Assembly (NCBI GenBank): GCA_003258405.1
Contig: QKPN01000001.1
Span: 186,001 to 250,000, forward strand
From: Rhodobacteraceae bacterium DSL-40
GTDB lineage: Bacteria; Pseudomonadota; Alphaproteobacteria; Rhodobacterales; Rhodobacteraceae
Direction of reading: 5' to 3'
DNA length: 64,000 nt
Part shown: positions 29,422 to 38,652 of the stretch, piece after piece
Layout: every line of letters starts with the position of its first letter
How positions within the stretch are numbered: position 1 is the stretch's first letter
The notes under the pieces: model-generated
What the model was told of the DNA's origin: nothing
What the model saw: only the letters and a program-made list of their open reading frames with translations
Databases searched by the model: none
Made by a program: the position numbers and the translations under genes

Positions 29422-31197
29422 TCAGACTCCTTGTTCCTGCAGCCACATTTCCAGAAGCGAAACCTGCCAGAGTTCGGAACCGCGCAGCGGCGTGATATGT
29501 TCCTTGGGCGCGGCAAAGAGCGTTTCGAGATAGTCCTCGCGGAAGAGCCCGCGCTCGCGTGCCTTCTGCGAGGTGAGCACCGAGCGCACCATCTCGAGAT
29601 AGGGCCCGTCGATGTATTTGAGCGCCGGCACCGGGAAATAGCCCTTCGGCCGGTCGATCACCTCCGAGGGAATGACCCGGCGCGCCACGTCCTTGAGGAT
29701 GCCCTTGCCGCCATGGGCGAGCTTGAGCTCGGGCGGCACGCGGTTTGCAAGCTCGACCAGCTCGTGGTCGAGGAACGGCACGCGCGCCTCGAGCCCCCAG
29801 GCCATGGTCATGTTGTCGACCCGCTTCACCGGATCGTCCACCAGCATCACGTTGGTGTCGATCCGGAGCGCCTTGTCCACCGCGTCATCGGCGCCCGATT
29901 GCGCGAAATGCGCCGCGACGAAGGCGAGCGCCTCGTCCTTCTCGGGCATGTGCTGGGCCTGAAGATGCTTGCCCAGCGTCGCGAAGGAGCGGTCGAAGAA
30001 GGCCTTGGCGTAATCGGCCACCGGATCGTTCGAGGAGGCCATCGGCGGATACCAGTGATAGCCCGCGAAGACCTCGTCCGCGCCCTGGCCCGACTGCACC
30101 ACCTTGATCGTCTTGGCGACCTCCCGGCTCAGCAGGAAGAAGCCGATGTTGTCGTAGGAGACCATCGGCTCCGACATCGCCGCGATGGTGGCGGGCAGAT
30201 TGGTCTTCATCTCCTCGGAGGGAATGAAGATCTTGTGGTGATTGGTGCCGTAATGCTTGGCGATGAGGTCGGAATACTTGAACTCGTCGCCCTGTTCGCC
30301 ATGCGCGGCCTCGAAGCCGATGGAATAGGTCGCGAGATCCTTCTGGCCTTCCTCCGCCAGCAGCCCGACGATGAGCGAGCTGTCCACACCGCCCGAGAGC
30401 AGCACGCCCACCGGCACGTCGGCGACCATGCGGCGGCGGACCGAGACGCGCAGCGCCTCGAGCACCATGTCGTTCCACTCCTCCGCCGAGCGCGCCACGT
30501 CCTCGGCCGAGCGGGTGAAGTCCGGCCGCCAGTAGATCTCGTCCGTGTGGCTGCCGTCGGTCTCGTAGGTGCGGATCGTGGCGGGCGGCATCTTGCGGAC
30601 GCCGGCCAGGATCGTGCGCGGGGCGGGCACCACCGCATGCCAGCTCATGTAATACTGCAGCGCCACCCGGTCGATCGAGGTGTCCACGTCACCCGCGGCC
30701 AGAAGCGCCGGCAGCGAGGAGGCAAAGCGCAGGCTCTTGCCCGTCTCGCTGTAATAGAGCGGCTTGATGCCGAAGCGGTCGCGCACGAAGCTGATCCGTC
30801 CGGTGGCCCGGTCGTGGATCGCGAAGGCGAACATGCCGTGCAGCTTCGGCACCGCCGCCTTGCCCCATTCCGCCCAGGCCTTGAGGATCACTTCCGTATC
30901 GCCCGTCGAGGCAAAGACATGGCCCTTGCCCTCGAGCTCGCGGCGCAGCTCGGGGTAATTGTAGATGCAGCCGTTGAAGGCGATCGTGAGCCCGAGGCCG
31001 GTGTCGACGAAGGGCTGCGCCGCCGCTTCGGAAAGGTCGATGATCTTCAGCCGCCGGTGGCCGAACCCGACACGCCCCCGCACGACGACCCCCGCGCCAT
31101 CCGGCCCGCGGGGCGCCATCGCATCCGCCATCTTCTCGATCCGGCCGGCCGACGCCAGAGCGTCATCGAACCTCACCTCTCCGCAGATTCCACACAT
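29422..31197 (-). CDS. asnO: N-acetylglutaminylglutamine amidotransferase (asparagine-synthetase-like)
   Basis: 591-residue class-II glutamine amidotransferase fused to an asparagine-synthetase domain. Catalytic Cys2 begins MCGICGE; PRGPDGAG, the PPi loop LLSGGVDSSLIVGL and SGQGADEVFAGYHWY are present. In the NAGGN pathway it amidates the C-terminus of the acetylated dipeptide. ATG 31197 has gaggaggt upstream; the frame continues further but Cys2 fixes the start. It is the first gene of the osmoprotectant operon and is divergent from a MarR-type regulator. Confidence 0.93.
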   Translation of the reverse strand: MCGICGEVRFDDALASAGRIEKMADAMAPRGPDGAGVVVRGRVGFGHRRLKIIDLSEAAAQPFVDTGLGLTIAFNGCIYNYPELRRELEGKGHVFASTGDTEVILKAWAEWGKAAVPKLHGMFAFAIHDRATGRISFVRDRFGIKPLYYSETGKSLRFASSLPALLAAGDVDTSIDRVALQYYMSWHAVVPAPRTILAGVRKMPPATIRTYETDGSHTDEIYWRPDFTRSAEDVARSAEEWNDMVLEALRVSVRRRMVADVPVGVLLSGGVDSSLIVGLLAEEGQKDLATYSIGFEAAHGEQGDEFKYSDLIAKHYGTNHHKIFIPSEEMKTNLPATIAAMSEPMVSYDNIGFFLLSREVAKTIKVVQSGQGADEVFAGYHWYPPMASSNDPVADYAKAFFDRSFATLGKHLQAQHMPEKDEALAFVAAHFAQSGADDAVDKALRIDTNVMLVDDPVKRVDNMTMAWGLEARVPFLDHELVELANRVPPELKLAHGGKGILKDVARRVIPSEVIDRPKGYFPVPALKYIDGPYLEMVRSVLTSQKARERGLFREDYLETLFAAPKEHITPLRGSELWQVSLLEMWLQEQGV

Positions 31198-31231
31198 GGA
31201 CCGGTGCCACCTCCTCGACAATTTCATTGAC

Positions 31232-31262
31232 GCGCGATCATTAGAACAATAATCATTCGCGC
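31232..31262. promoter_or_regulatory. Imperfect dyad between asnO and the MarR gene
   Basis: GCGCGATCATTA (31232-31243) and TAATCATTCGCGC (31250-31262) form an imperfect inverted repeat in an AT-rich gap. MarR proteins bind such dyads, so it is a candidate autoregulatory site that also controls the NAGGN operon. This is inferred from position. Confidence 0.4.
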
Positions 31263-31273
31263 ACAACCATCGC

Positions 31274-31762
31274 ATGAACATGTCGCAGACTTCCGAAACG
31301 TCAACCGCCCTCCTGAAGTCGATCCGCCGCCTCGCCAGGGCGCTCGACATGCATTCCCGCCACATCAACCGCGAGAGCGGCCTGACGCTGCCCCAGCTCA
31401 TCGTGCTGCGCTGCGTGCGCGAGCTCGGCGAGGTGACGGGCCGCGCCATTTCGGAAGCTGCCGACCTGTCGCCGCCCACCGTCGTCGGCATCCTCGACAA
31501 GCTCGAGACCAAGGGCCTGATCGAGCGCTACCGCTCGACCCGCGACCGCCGCATCGTCCACACCCGGCTGAGCGGGACGGGCAGGGCGCTGCTCGACCGC
31601 TCGCCCTCACCGCTCGGCGCGCGCTTCGAGACCCGCTTCATGGCGCTCGAGGCGCGGGAGCGGGCGGAGATCCTCGAGGCCTTCCGCAAGGCCGCCGATC
31701 TTGCGCTCGAGCCCGCGGTGCAGGAGGCTCCCGAAGACGACGGTCCCGATCTCGTCCACTGA
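31274..31762 (+). CDS. MarR-family transcriptional regulator
   Basis: 162 residues with a typical winged helix: LTLPQLIVLRCVRELGEVTG, ISEAADLSPPTVVGILDKLE and the wing ERYRSTRDRRIVHTRLSGTG. The C-terminus is acidic. It is divergent from asnO across 76 bp, and a MarR gene next to NAGGN operons suggests osmotic or metabolite control. ATGs at 31274 and 31280 are equally possible, both with weak ribosome binding sites. Confidence 0.85.
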   Translation: MNMSQTSETSTALLKSIRRLARALDMHSRHINRESGLTLPQLIVLRCVRELGEVTGRAISEAADLSPPTVVGILDKLETKGLIERYRSTRDRRIVHTRLSGTGRALLDRSPSPLGARFETRFMALEARERAEILEAFRKAADLALEPAVQEAPEDDGPDLVH

Positions 31763-31807
31763 GCCCGCCGCCACCGCCGCCGCTGCCCAACCGGAGAGAG
31801 GAGCCCC

Positions 31808-32833
31808 ATGCGCGCCATCCACGACCCGCGCCAGAGCCGCCACGACCCGAAACACTGCCTGATCTCGGGCAAGGTCAAACCCAACCGCGAACAGCCCGAG
31901 CGCGCCGCGCGCCTGCTTGCCGGCGCCAGGGCCGCGGGCGCCAGCATCGAGCCGCCACGCGACGCGGGCCTCGCGCCCATCGCCGCGATCCACTCGCCCG
32001 AATACCTTACCTTCCTGCAGACGATCCACGCCCGCTGGCAGGCGCTCGAGGATGCGAGCGAGGAGGTCATCCCCAATGTCCACCCCGCCCGCCGCGACGC
32101 CGACAGCTACCCCGCCTCGCCGGTCGGGCAGGCGGGCTGGCACATGGCCGACACCGCATGCCCGATCGCCGCGCACACCTGGGACTCCGCCTACTGGTCG
32201 GCCCAGACCGCGCTCAGCGCCGCCGATCTCGTCGCGGGCGGCGCGCGCGCCGTCTACGCCCTTTGCCGTCCGCCGGGGCACCATGCCTTCGGCGATCTCG
32301 CCGGCGGCTTCTGCTTTCTCAACAATTCCGCCATCGCCGCCGAGCGCCTCTGCGCCGCGGGCCTGCGCCCGGCGATCCTCGACATCGACGTCCACCACGG
32401 CAACGGCACCCAGGGCATCTTCTATGCCCGGCGCGACGTGCTCACCGTCTCGATCCATGCCGATCCGGCGGGCTTCTACCCGTTCTTCTGGGGCCACGCG
32501 GCGGAGCGCGGCAAAGGAGCGGGGCAGGGCTACAACCTCAACCTGCCGCTCCCGCGCGGCACCGGCGACGCGCCGTGGCTCGAAACCCTGGGCGTGGCGC
32601 TGGCCCGCATCTCGGCCTTCGCGCCCGACGTGCTCGTGCTCGCCCTCGGCCTCGATGCCCATGAAGCCGACCCCTACCAGGGCCTCGCCGTCACCACGCC
32701 GGGCTTCACCCGCATCGCCGCCAGGATCGCGGGCCTCGGCCTGCCCACGGTGATCGTGCAGGAGGGGGGATATCTCTCCGAGCATCTCGGCCCCAACCTC
32801 ACCGCCTTCCTCGGCGGCTTCGAGGCCGGCTGA
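31808..32833 (+). CDS. Histone-deacetylase-family amidohydrolase (acetylpolyamine amidohydrolase type)
   Basis: 341-residue zinc hydrolase. The catalytic histidine pair is in RPPGHHAFGDLAGGFCFLNN. Zinc ligands lie in DIDVHHGNGTQ and GLDAHEADP, and the C-terminal glycine-rich EGGYLSEHLG is present. Bacterial members deacetylate acetylpolyamines or similar small amides. Ribosome binding site gagaggag, 45 bp after the MarR gene in the same direction, so the two may be co-transcribed. Whether it acts on the acetylated osmolyte of the neighbouring NAGGN system is an open question. Confidence 0.85.
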   Translation: MRAIHDPRQSRHDPKHCLISGKVKPNREQPERAARLLAGARAAGASIEPPRDAGLAPIAAIHSPEYLTFLQTIHARWQALEDASEEVIPNVHPARRDADSYPASPVGQAGWHMADTACPIAAHTWDSAYWSAQTALSAADLVAGGARAVYALCRPPGHHAFGDLAGGFCFLNNSAIAAERLCAAGLRPAILDIDVHHGNGTQGIFYARRDVLTVSIHADPAGFYPFFWGHAAERGKGAGQGYNLNLPLPRGTGDAPWLETLGVALARISAFAPDVLVLALGLDAHEADPYQGLAVTTPGFTRIAARIAGLGLPTVIVQEGGYLSEHLGPNLTAFLGGFEAG

Positions 32834-32837
32834 GCGC

Positions 32838-33797
32838 TCAGGGCGCGAGCGTGAGCCCGATGCGGATCACCGTGTCCGGCCCGTAGGCAAGGCCCGCGGT
32901 GTTGATCCAGAGGCTGTCGCCGGCAAAGAGCACCCGCTCGGGCGTAAGCCCCGCCATCGAGGTCTCGGCCTCGATCCGCGCCTGCGTGATCTCGACAGGC
33001 GGCGTGCCATGAAACCGGATCGCGGGGCCGGCGAACCGGCCCGCCTGGATCACGCCCGAGCCCGCGTTGCGGAAATCGGCGCGCACCCAGTCCGGCCCGA
33101 AATCGACCGCGACATCGAACACCTCGATGCCCTCCGCCAGCGTGCCTTGGGTGTTGAGCACCGTGGCGCTCGGGATCTCGACGCCATCCCCGACCGCCAC
33201 CGTCACCGCCTCGCTCTCCCGCGCGCCCCCCGCGCCCTCAAGCGGCGCAAACTGGAGGCTGAGCGTCGCATAGCCCCCGGTCAGCTGCTGCGGAACCCGG
33301 CCCGCCGGCGCAGCAGGCTCCGGCGCGGCCACGGCCGGCGGCGGCATCGCCCGGCGCTGATCGGAGGGGATCGCCACCACATAGCGCGTGCCGTCGAAGG
33401 CCAGCAACGCGCCGTTCATGTCGACCTCGCGCCAGCCGTTGCTCCGGCTCTCGAGCGGAGTGAAGCCGTGCGCGATGAAATCGCCGATGCTGCGCGCCTC
33501 CGGCCCGGTCAGATCGAGGATCGTGCCGGCGCAGCCCCGCGTGCCGCAATCCCAGAGCGAGGACACGATCACCAGCGCCTCGGGCACCGGCGTGCCGCCG
33601 AGATCGGCGAAGGCGCGCCAGACGCTGCGGTCCGGCGCCGGGGCCATGCCCTGCGCCGCCACATCGCGGGCGAGGAAGGCATCGACCTTGGCCGCGAGCT
33701 CGGGCGTCTCCTGCGCCGACGCAGTCCCCGGCAGCAGCCCGAGCGCGAGGCAGACGCCCCGGAGCCCGCCGCCCCGTATCGTGCCGTTCCGTGCCAT
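32838..33797 (-). CDS. Exported protein of unknown function at the end of the urease operon
   Basis: 319 residues with a signal peptide ending around GTASAQE. The middle contains ALVIVSSLWDCGTRGCAGTI and a proline/alanine linker (PPPAVAAPEPAAPAGR); the C-terminal half is beta-rich with TPERVLFAGDSLWINTAGLA. No enzyme motif recognised. ATG 33797 is preferred over GTG 33803. It begins 23 bp after ureB, in the place where ureC would be expected, and its stop is only 5 bp from the convergent amidohydrolase gene. A periplasmic or envelope protein is likely. Confidence 0.7.
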   Translation of the reverse strand: MARNGTIRGGGLRGVCLALGLLPGTASAQETPELAAKVDAFLARDVAAQGMAPAPDRSVWRAFADLGGTPVPEALVIVSSLWDCGTRGCAGTILDLTGPEARSIGDFIAHGFTPLESRSNGWREVDMNGALLAFDGTRYVVAIPSDQRRAMPPPAVAAPEPAAPAGRVPQQLTGGYATLSLQFAPLEGAGGARESEAVTVAVGDGVEIPSATVLNTQGTLAEGIEVFDVAVDFGPDWVRADFRNAGSGVIQAGRFAGPAIRFHGTPPVEITQARIEAETSMAGLTPERVLFAGDSLWINTAGLAYGPDTVIRIGLTLAP

Positions 33798-33820
33798 GGC
33801 CACCCGCCAGCCCGCGCCGC

Positions 33821-34129
33821 TCAGTCGAGCGCGCCCATCACCTTGCCGTTGAAGCCGTAGACCTCGCGCTTGCCGCCGAAGGGCACCAGCGCGACCTCCC
33901 GCGTCTGCCCGGGCTCGAAGCGCACCGCGGTGCCGGCCGCGATGTCGAGCCGCATGCCGCGGGCCGCCGCGCGATCGAAATCGAGGCCGGGATTGGTCTC
34001 GGCAAAATGGAAATGGCTGCCCACCTGCACCGGCCGGTCGCCGGTGTTGGAGACCGTGAGCGTGATCGCCTCGCGGTCCGCATTGAGGGTGATGTCGCCC
34101 GCCGCCGGAAAGATCTCGCCCGGTATCAT
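33821..34129 (-). CDS. ureB: Urease beta subunit
   Basis: 102-residue UreB with the hallmark N-terminus [20 protein letters not shown], the [20 protein letters not shown] core and the [16 protein letters not shown] tail. It is a structural, non-catalytic urease subunit. Start ATG overlaps the DUF1272 stop (ATGA). The nickel-binding alpha subunit that should follow is absent. Confidence 0.95.
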   Translation of the reverse strand: MIPGEIFPAAGDITLNADREAITLTVSNTGDRPVQVGSHFHFAETNPGLDFDRAAARGMRLDIAAGTAVRFEPGQTREVALVPFGGKREVYGFNGKVMGALD

Positions 34130-34383
34130 GCCTTTTCCTCCGTCTTCATGCAGCCCGATACGTTCAGCACCCGGATCGTCGAGGCCGGATGCCGCTCCAG
34201 CGCCGCCCTGGGCCGGATCGGCCGCGCCGTGAACCCGCCGCCGCAATTCGGACAGACGCCGCCGAGCGTATCCTCGACACAGTCCCGGCAGAAGGTGCAT
34301 TCGAAGGTGCAGATCATCGCCTCGAGGCTCTCGGGCGGCAGATCCCGGTCGCAGCATTCGCAGTTGGGCCGCAATTCGAGCAT
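34126..34383 (-). CDS. DUF1272 zinc-ribbon protein in the urease operon
   Basis: 85 residues. Cysteine pairs [18 protein letters not shown] and CPNCGGG indicate zinc binding. Genes of this family are regularly embedded between ureA and ureB in Rhodobacteraceae urease operons; the function is unknown. It overlaps the ureB start by 4 bp and lies 12 bp after ureA, so translation is coupled. Confidence 0.85.
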   Translation of the reverse strand: MLELRPNCECCDRDLPPESLEAMICTFECTFCRDCVEDTLGGVCPNCGGGFTARPIRPRAALERHPASTIRVLNVSGCMKTEEKA

Positions 34384-34395
34384 CGCGCGCCTCCG

Positions 34396-34698
34396 TCAGC
34401 GGATCGGGTGATGAACGGTCACGAGCTTGGTGCCGTCGGGAAACGTCGCCTCGACCTGCACGTCGTGGATCATCTCGGCGATGCCCGGCATGCACTGGCT
34501 CACGGACACCACATGCGCGCCCGCTTCCATCAGATCGGCCACCGAGCGGCCGTCGCGCGCGCCCTCGACGACGAAATCGGTGATGAGCGCGATCGCCTCG
34601 GGGTGGTTGAGCTTCACGCCGCGCTCCAGCCGGCCGCGCGCGACCATGGCGGCGAGCGAAACGAGGAGCTTGTCTTTCTCGCGGGGGGTCAGGTTCAT
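34396..34698 (-). CDS. ureA: Urease gamma subunit
   Basis: Full-length 100-residue Ure[41 protein letters not shown], and the C-terminal [20 protein letters not shown]. It has a gagga ribosome binding site and lies 24 bp after ureD. The gene looks intact, with no sign of decay. Confidence 0.96.
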   Translation of the reverse strand: MNLTPREKDKLLVSLAAMVARGRLERGVKLNHPEAIALITDFVVEGARDGRSVADLMEAGAHVVSVSQCMPGIAEMIHDVQVEATFPDGTKLVTVHHPIR

Positions 34699-34722
34699 CG
34701 GGTGTCCTCGGGCTCCTTGGGT

Positions 34723-35562
34723 CTAGAGGCTCCAGACGCGCGGCAAGGCGTCCTGCCGGAAGGCGGTGAGAAAACGGAACAGCGCCGCGCGCAACGGGGC
34801 CGCGTCGCGGGCAATGAACCGCAGGATGAGAAGATCGGGCTTGCTGCTCGCCGCCGCCCGGACGGCCGGGCCTTCGGGCAGCAGCGCGCGCACCGCGTCG
34901 ATCCGCTCCGCGGCGCCCGGCGCGGCATGGATGAGGGTCGCAAAGGCCCGCGCCCCGCCGAGCGTCGCCGGGCCTGCCGTCGCCGCCGCGAGATCGCCCG
35001 ACGCGCGCAGCGCCTCGGCATGGACGAGCCGGCCGCCGCGCCGGATGCGCCACTGGTCGGAGATATGGCCCACCGTCACCCGCTCGCCCATCGCCGCCCG
35101 GCCGAGCACCACGGTCTCGAGCGCGGTAAGCTGCGCATCCTCGGCCATCTCGACCTCGAGCCGGCGCGCCACCGCGCCGCCCTCGAAGACGATGGTCTCC
35201 TGCGGCAGCCAGGCGAGCTCCGCGCCCGCGCCGAGCGTGAGCCGCGTCTCGATCTGCCCGACGCCCGAGGCGGCGCGGTAGATCCGCTCGGCGGCCTGGG
35301 TCGTCACCACCAGCCCCGCGCCATCGCCCGCCGTCATCACATAGTCGAGCCGGTCGCCGCCGGTGATGCCGCCCGAGGTGTTGACGAGCACGGCCTCGGG
35401 CAGCCGCGAGTGGCTCCGGGGCAGGATCGCCTTGGCGCAGCCCTGCTGGTAGAGCCGTTCGAGCCGGGTCCGGCCACCGTCCGCGCGCATCGCAACCTCC
35501 GCCCGGCCGCGGGCGCGCTGCAGGCCCTCGGGGGCGATATGCGGCAGGATCGTCTGGGTCAT
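34723..35562 (-). CDS. ureD: Urease accessory protein UreD
   Basis: 279-residue UreD/UreH. Segments [27 protein letters not shown] and [14 protein letters not shown] are typical. UreD is the scaffold of the UreDFG nickel-insertion complex. It is the first gene of the minus-strand urease operon and is divergent from preT. Its partners ureE, ureF and ureG are not in the window. Confidence 0.93.
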   Translation of the reverse strand: MTQTILPHIAPEGLQRARGRAEVAMRADGGRTRLERLYQQGCAKAILPRSHSRLPEAVLVNTSGGITGGDRLDYVMTAGDGAGLVVTTQAAERIYRAASGVGQIETRLTLGAGAELAWLPQETIVFEGGAVARRLEVEMAEDAQLTALETVVLGRAAMGERVTVGHISDQWRIRRGGRLVHAEALRASGDLAAATAGPATLGGARAFATLIHAAPGAAERIDAVRALLPEGPAVRAAASSKPDLLILRFIARDAAPLRAALFRFLTAFRQDALPRVWSL

Positions 35563-35683
35563 GGCCGGGGAAATCTAGGCGCCGCCGCGCGCCGCGTGCA
35601 ATGAAGAAGCGTTCCGCAGGCGGGCTTTGCGCCGCGCCTGCCCGCAAAATGGGCAACCCGGCGGACCGAATGCATGCGAAATA

Positions 35684-35701
35684 TTTTACCAATTGATAAA
35701 A
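35684..35701. promoter_or_regulatory. Palindromic operator candidate upstream of preT
   Basis: TTTTACCAATTGATAAAA is an 18-bp near-palindrome (one mismatched pair) in an AT-rich pocket 55 bp upstream of preT. The ACCAATTGxT core resembles sites of RutR/PydR-type pyrimidine regulators, TTGACCAnnTGGTCAA. It could also influence divergent ureD. Confidence 0.45.
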
Positions 35702-35755
35702 AACGAAGCCTGTGCCAGCGTTTTCCCAAGCAAGGTTGCGCGCCAGGAGAGGCCA

Positions 35756-37114
35756 ATGTCGTCCCAGCCCAGATCCTCAGGCTCCCGCACGGCCGCTCCG
35801 GCCGCAGGCATCGCGGCGGGCCGCCTGCCACCCGAGGCGATCGCCGCGAATTTTGCCGATATCGCGCCGCGCCTCACGCCCCACGAGGCCATGGTCGCCG
35901 CCGACCGCTGCTATTTCTGCCATGATGCGCCCTGCATCACGGCATGCCCCACCTCCATCGACATCCCGCTCTTCATCCGCGAGATCGCCACCGAGCAGCC
36001 GCTCGCCGCCGCCCGCACCATCCTGTCGCAGAACATCCTCGGCGGCATGTGCGCCCGCGTCTGCCCGACCGAGACGCTCTGCGAGGAGGCTTGCGTGCGC
36101 GAGGCGGCCGAGGGCAAGCCGGTCGAGATCGGCCGGCTCCAGCGCTTCGCGACCGATGCGATGATGGCCCGCCCCGGCCACCCGTTCTCCCGCGCCGCCG
36201 CCACCGGCAAGCGCGTCGCCGTCGTGGGCGCCGGCCCCGCGGGGCTCGCCTGCGCCCACCGGCTCGCGATGCTCGGCCACGAGGTCGCGGTCTTCGACGC
36301 GCGCCCCCGGCCCGGCGGGCTCAACGAGTTCGGCATCGCCGCCTACAAGGCGCCCGAGGGCTTCGCGCAGGCCGAGCTCGACTGGCTGCTCGGCATCGGC
36401 GGCATCACCATCCGCCAGGGCGTCGCGCTCGGCCGCGACGTGAAGCTCGCCGCGCTCCGCAAGTCCTACGATGCGGTCTTCCTCGGCATGGGGCTCGGCG
36501 GCGTCAACGCGCTCGAGGTCCGGGGCCGCAAGAAGGCCGGCCTGCGCGCCGCGGTCGATTTCATCGCCGAGCTGCGCCAGGCCGAGGATCTCTCCGCGCT
36601 GCCCGTCGGCCGCCGCGTCGTCGTCATCGGCGGCGGCATGACCGCGATCGACGCCGCGGTGCAGTCGAAATACCTCGGCGCCGAGGAGGTGACGATCGTC
36701 TACCGCCGCGCGCAGGCGCGGATGAGCGCCAGCCGCCACGAACAGGAGCACGCGACGGATGCGGGCGTGCGCATCCTCTGCAACGCCGTGCCGCTCCGGC
36801 TGAAGGGCAACGGCGCGGTCTCGGCCGTCGAGTTCGCCCGCGTCATCGAAACCCCGGACGGCCTCATGGACTCCGGCGAGACCTTCACCCTCGCCGCCGA
36901 CCAGGTCTTCACCGCCATCGGCCAGAGCCTCGGGAAACTGCCCAAGACCCTCGCGACCGAACGCGGCAAGATCCGCGTCGAGGGGCCGGGCCGCACCAGC
37001 GTCCCCGGCGTCTGGGCGGGGGGGGATTGCGCCGCGGGCGGCGACGATCTCACCGTCACGGCCGTGGCCGAAGGGCGCGACGCGGCCATGGACATTCACC
37101 GGGCGCTGTGCTGA
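35756..37114 (+). CDS. preT: NAD(P)-dependent dihydropyrimidine dehydrogenase subunit PreT
   Basis: 452 residues. The N-terminal Fe-S domain has two cysteine clusters ([18 protein letters not shown] and [16 protein letters not shown]). It is followed by FAD ([18 protein letters not shown]) and NAD(P) ([19 protein letters not shown]) Rossmann motifs as in GltD-like proteins. With PreA it reduces uracil and thymine to dihydropyrimidines, the first step of the reductive pyrimidine pathway. ATG 35756 has aggagagg upstream. Its partner preA is 1.5 kb downstream rather than adjacent. Confidence 0.93.
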   Translation: MSSQPRSSGSRTAAPAAGIAAGRLPPEAIAANFADIAPRLTPHEAMVAADRCYFCHDAPCITACPTSIDIPLFIREIATEQPLAAARTILSQNILGGMCARVCPTETLCEEACVREAAEGKPVEIGRLQRFATDAMMARPGHPFSRAAATGKRVAVVGAGPAGLACAHRLAMLGHEVAVFDARPRPGGLNEFGIAAYKAPEGFAQAELDWLLGIGGITIRQGVALGRDVKLAALRKSYDAVFLGMGLGGVNALEVRGRKKAGLRAAVDFIAELRQAEDLSALPVGRRVVVIGGGMTAIDAAVQSKYLGAEEVTIVYRRAQARMSASRHEQEHATDAGVRILCNAVPLRLKGNGAVSAVEFARVIETPDGLMDSGETFTLAADQVFTAIGQSLGKLPKTLATERGKIRVEGPGRTSVPGVWAGGDCAAGGDDLTVTAVAEGRDAAMDIHRALC

Positions 37115-37180
37115 TGAAGAGCGCGCGGGCGGCGGCGCATTCCGGGAGGGCCGGTTGCCGGCCCCGCCGGAGGGACCATC

Positions 37181-37720
37181 ATGCAGGCGCTTCTCGGCCA
37201 TGTCGTCGATTTCGTGGCCGCCCACGCGAGCTGGGCGCCCTACCTGGCGTTCCTCTTCGCCTTCGCCGAAACGCTCGCCTTCCTCTCGATCCTCGTGCCC
37301 TCCACCATGATCTTCATCGCGGTGGGCGGGCTGATCGCCACCGGCAGCCTGCACCTCCTGCCGATCTGGATCGGCGCCTCGCTCGGGGCGCTCGCCGGTT
37401 CGACCTTCTCCTGGTGGCTCGGCGCCCGCTACGGCTCCCACCTGCTGGCGCTCTGGCCGCTCAACCGCGAACCCCGCGCGGTGGAGCGCAGCACCTGCGC
37501 CTTCGCGCGCTGGGGCGGCGGCGCGATCTTCGCCGGGCATTTCTTCGGCCCGATCCGCTCGGTGGTCTTCGTCGCCGCCGGCATGTCGATGATGCCCTCG
37601 CTGCGCTTCCAGCTCGCGAACTTCCCCGGCGCGCTGCTCTGGGCCTATGTGATCCCGAAATCCGGCGAGCTCGGCGGCGGCGTCCTCGGCCACCTCTGGC
37701 ACGCGGTCACGGGAAGCTGA
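37181..37720 (+). CDS. DedA-family membrane protein
   Basis: 179-residue DedA/VTT-domain protein. It has four or five hydrophobic segments, a FAFAETLAFLSILVPSTMIF re-entrant region, GASLGALAGSTFSWWLGARY and the GHFFGPIRSVVFVAAGM loop with its conserved arginine. The family includes lipid scramblases and proton-dependent transporters for undecaprenyl phosphate or phosphatidylethanolamine. It is inserted between preT and preA in the same direction, and the functional link to pyrimidine breakdown is unclear. Short form compared with the usual ~200-220 residues. Confidence 0.85.
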   Translation: MQALLGHVVDFVAAHASWAPYLAFLFAFAETLAFLSILVPSTMIFIAVGGLIATGSLHLLPIWIGASLGALAGSTFSWWLGARYGSHLLALWPLNREPRAVERSTCAFARWGGGAIFAGHFFGPIRSVVFVAAGMSMMPSLRFQLANFPGALLWAYVIPKSGELGGGVLGHLWHAVTGS

Positions 37721-37781
37721 CGGCGCCGGTCGCCCGGCAGTGCTATCCTGAACAGTCTTCGGGAGCGCACAGGGGGCGGCC

Positions 37782-38603
37782 ATGAACGGGATCGAGGCGG
37801 AAGTTGCCAGGCACTACGGCGAGCGGAACCTCTTCGAGAGGATCGTTGCCGCCATCGGCAAGGACGAGGCGGAGATCGGCGCCGCCGACATCCGCGCGCA
37901 TGACGAGTTTCACATCGGTCAGGGCGAGGCGACCGAGCGCCTGCTCGACCCGCTGGGCCTGCCGCCCGGCACCAAGGTGCTCGATATCGGCTGCGGCATC
38001 GGTGGCCCGGCGCGGCGCATGGCGGCGCGCTACGGCTGGGTGGTGACGGGCCTCGACCTCACGCCCGATTTCGTCGCGGCGGCCACCCGGCTGTCGCAGA
38101 TCGCCGGCGACGGCACCAGCCGCTTCGTTCTGGGAAGCGCGCTCGGCATGCCCTTCGCCCCCGAGAGCTTCGATCTCGCGACCCTCATCCACGTCGGGAT
38201 GAACATCGCCGACAAGCAGGGCCTCTTCGCCGCGGTGGCGCGTGTCCTGCGCCCCGGCGGCCGCTTTGCCCTCTACGACATCATGCGCACCGGGCCGGGC
38301 CACCCGGACTATCCGGTGCCATGGGCCGAAACGCCCGCAGCCTCCCACCTCTCCGCGCCGGATGCCTACCGCGCGGCGGCGCGGGCCGCGGGCTTCCACA
38401 CCGAACGCGAAGCCGACCGGAGCGACGTGGCGCGCGCCTTCTTCGCCGCGATGCAGGCGGCGATCCGCGAGGGCCGGGCCCCCGGCGGCCCGCCCGTCAT
38501 CATGGGGGCAAACGCCCGCGAGAAGGTCGCAAACCTCACCGCCGCCGTTCAGTCGGGCGACATCGCCCCGGTCGAGATGGTCTTCCGCAAGGGAGCCGCG
38601 TGA
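37782..38603 (+). CDS. SAM-dependent class-I methyltransferase
   Basis: 273 residues with motif I VLDIGCGIGGPARRMAARYG, motif II/III GTSRFVLGSALGMPFAPESF and LIHVGMNIADKQGLFAAVAR. It belongs to the Methyltransf_11-like group that acts on small molecules or sterol-like lipids. It follows dedA by 61 bp and precedes preA by 49 bp. Substrate not deducible. Confidence 0.85.
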   Translation: MNGIEAEVARHYGERNLFERIVAAIGKDEAEIGAADIRAHDEFHIGQGEATERLLDPLGLPPGTKVLDIGCGIGGPARRMAARYGWVVTGLDLTPDFVAAATRLSQIAGDGTSRFVLGSALGMPFAPESFDLATLIHVGMNIADKQGLFAAVARVLRPGGRFALYDIMRTGPGHPDYPVPWAETPAASHLSAPDAYRAAARAAGFHTEREADRSDVARAFFAAMQAAIREGRAPGGPPVIMGANAREKVANLTAAVQSGDIAPVEMVFRKGAA

Positions 38604-38652
38604 GCCTGCGGTCCGCGTCGCCGCCCGGACCAGACGAGAAAGGAAAGAGCCG

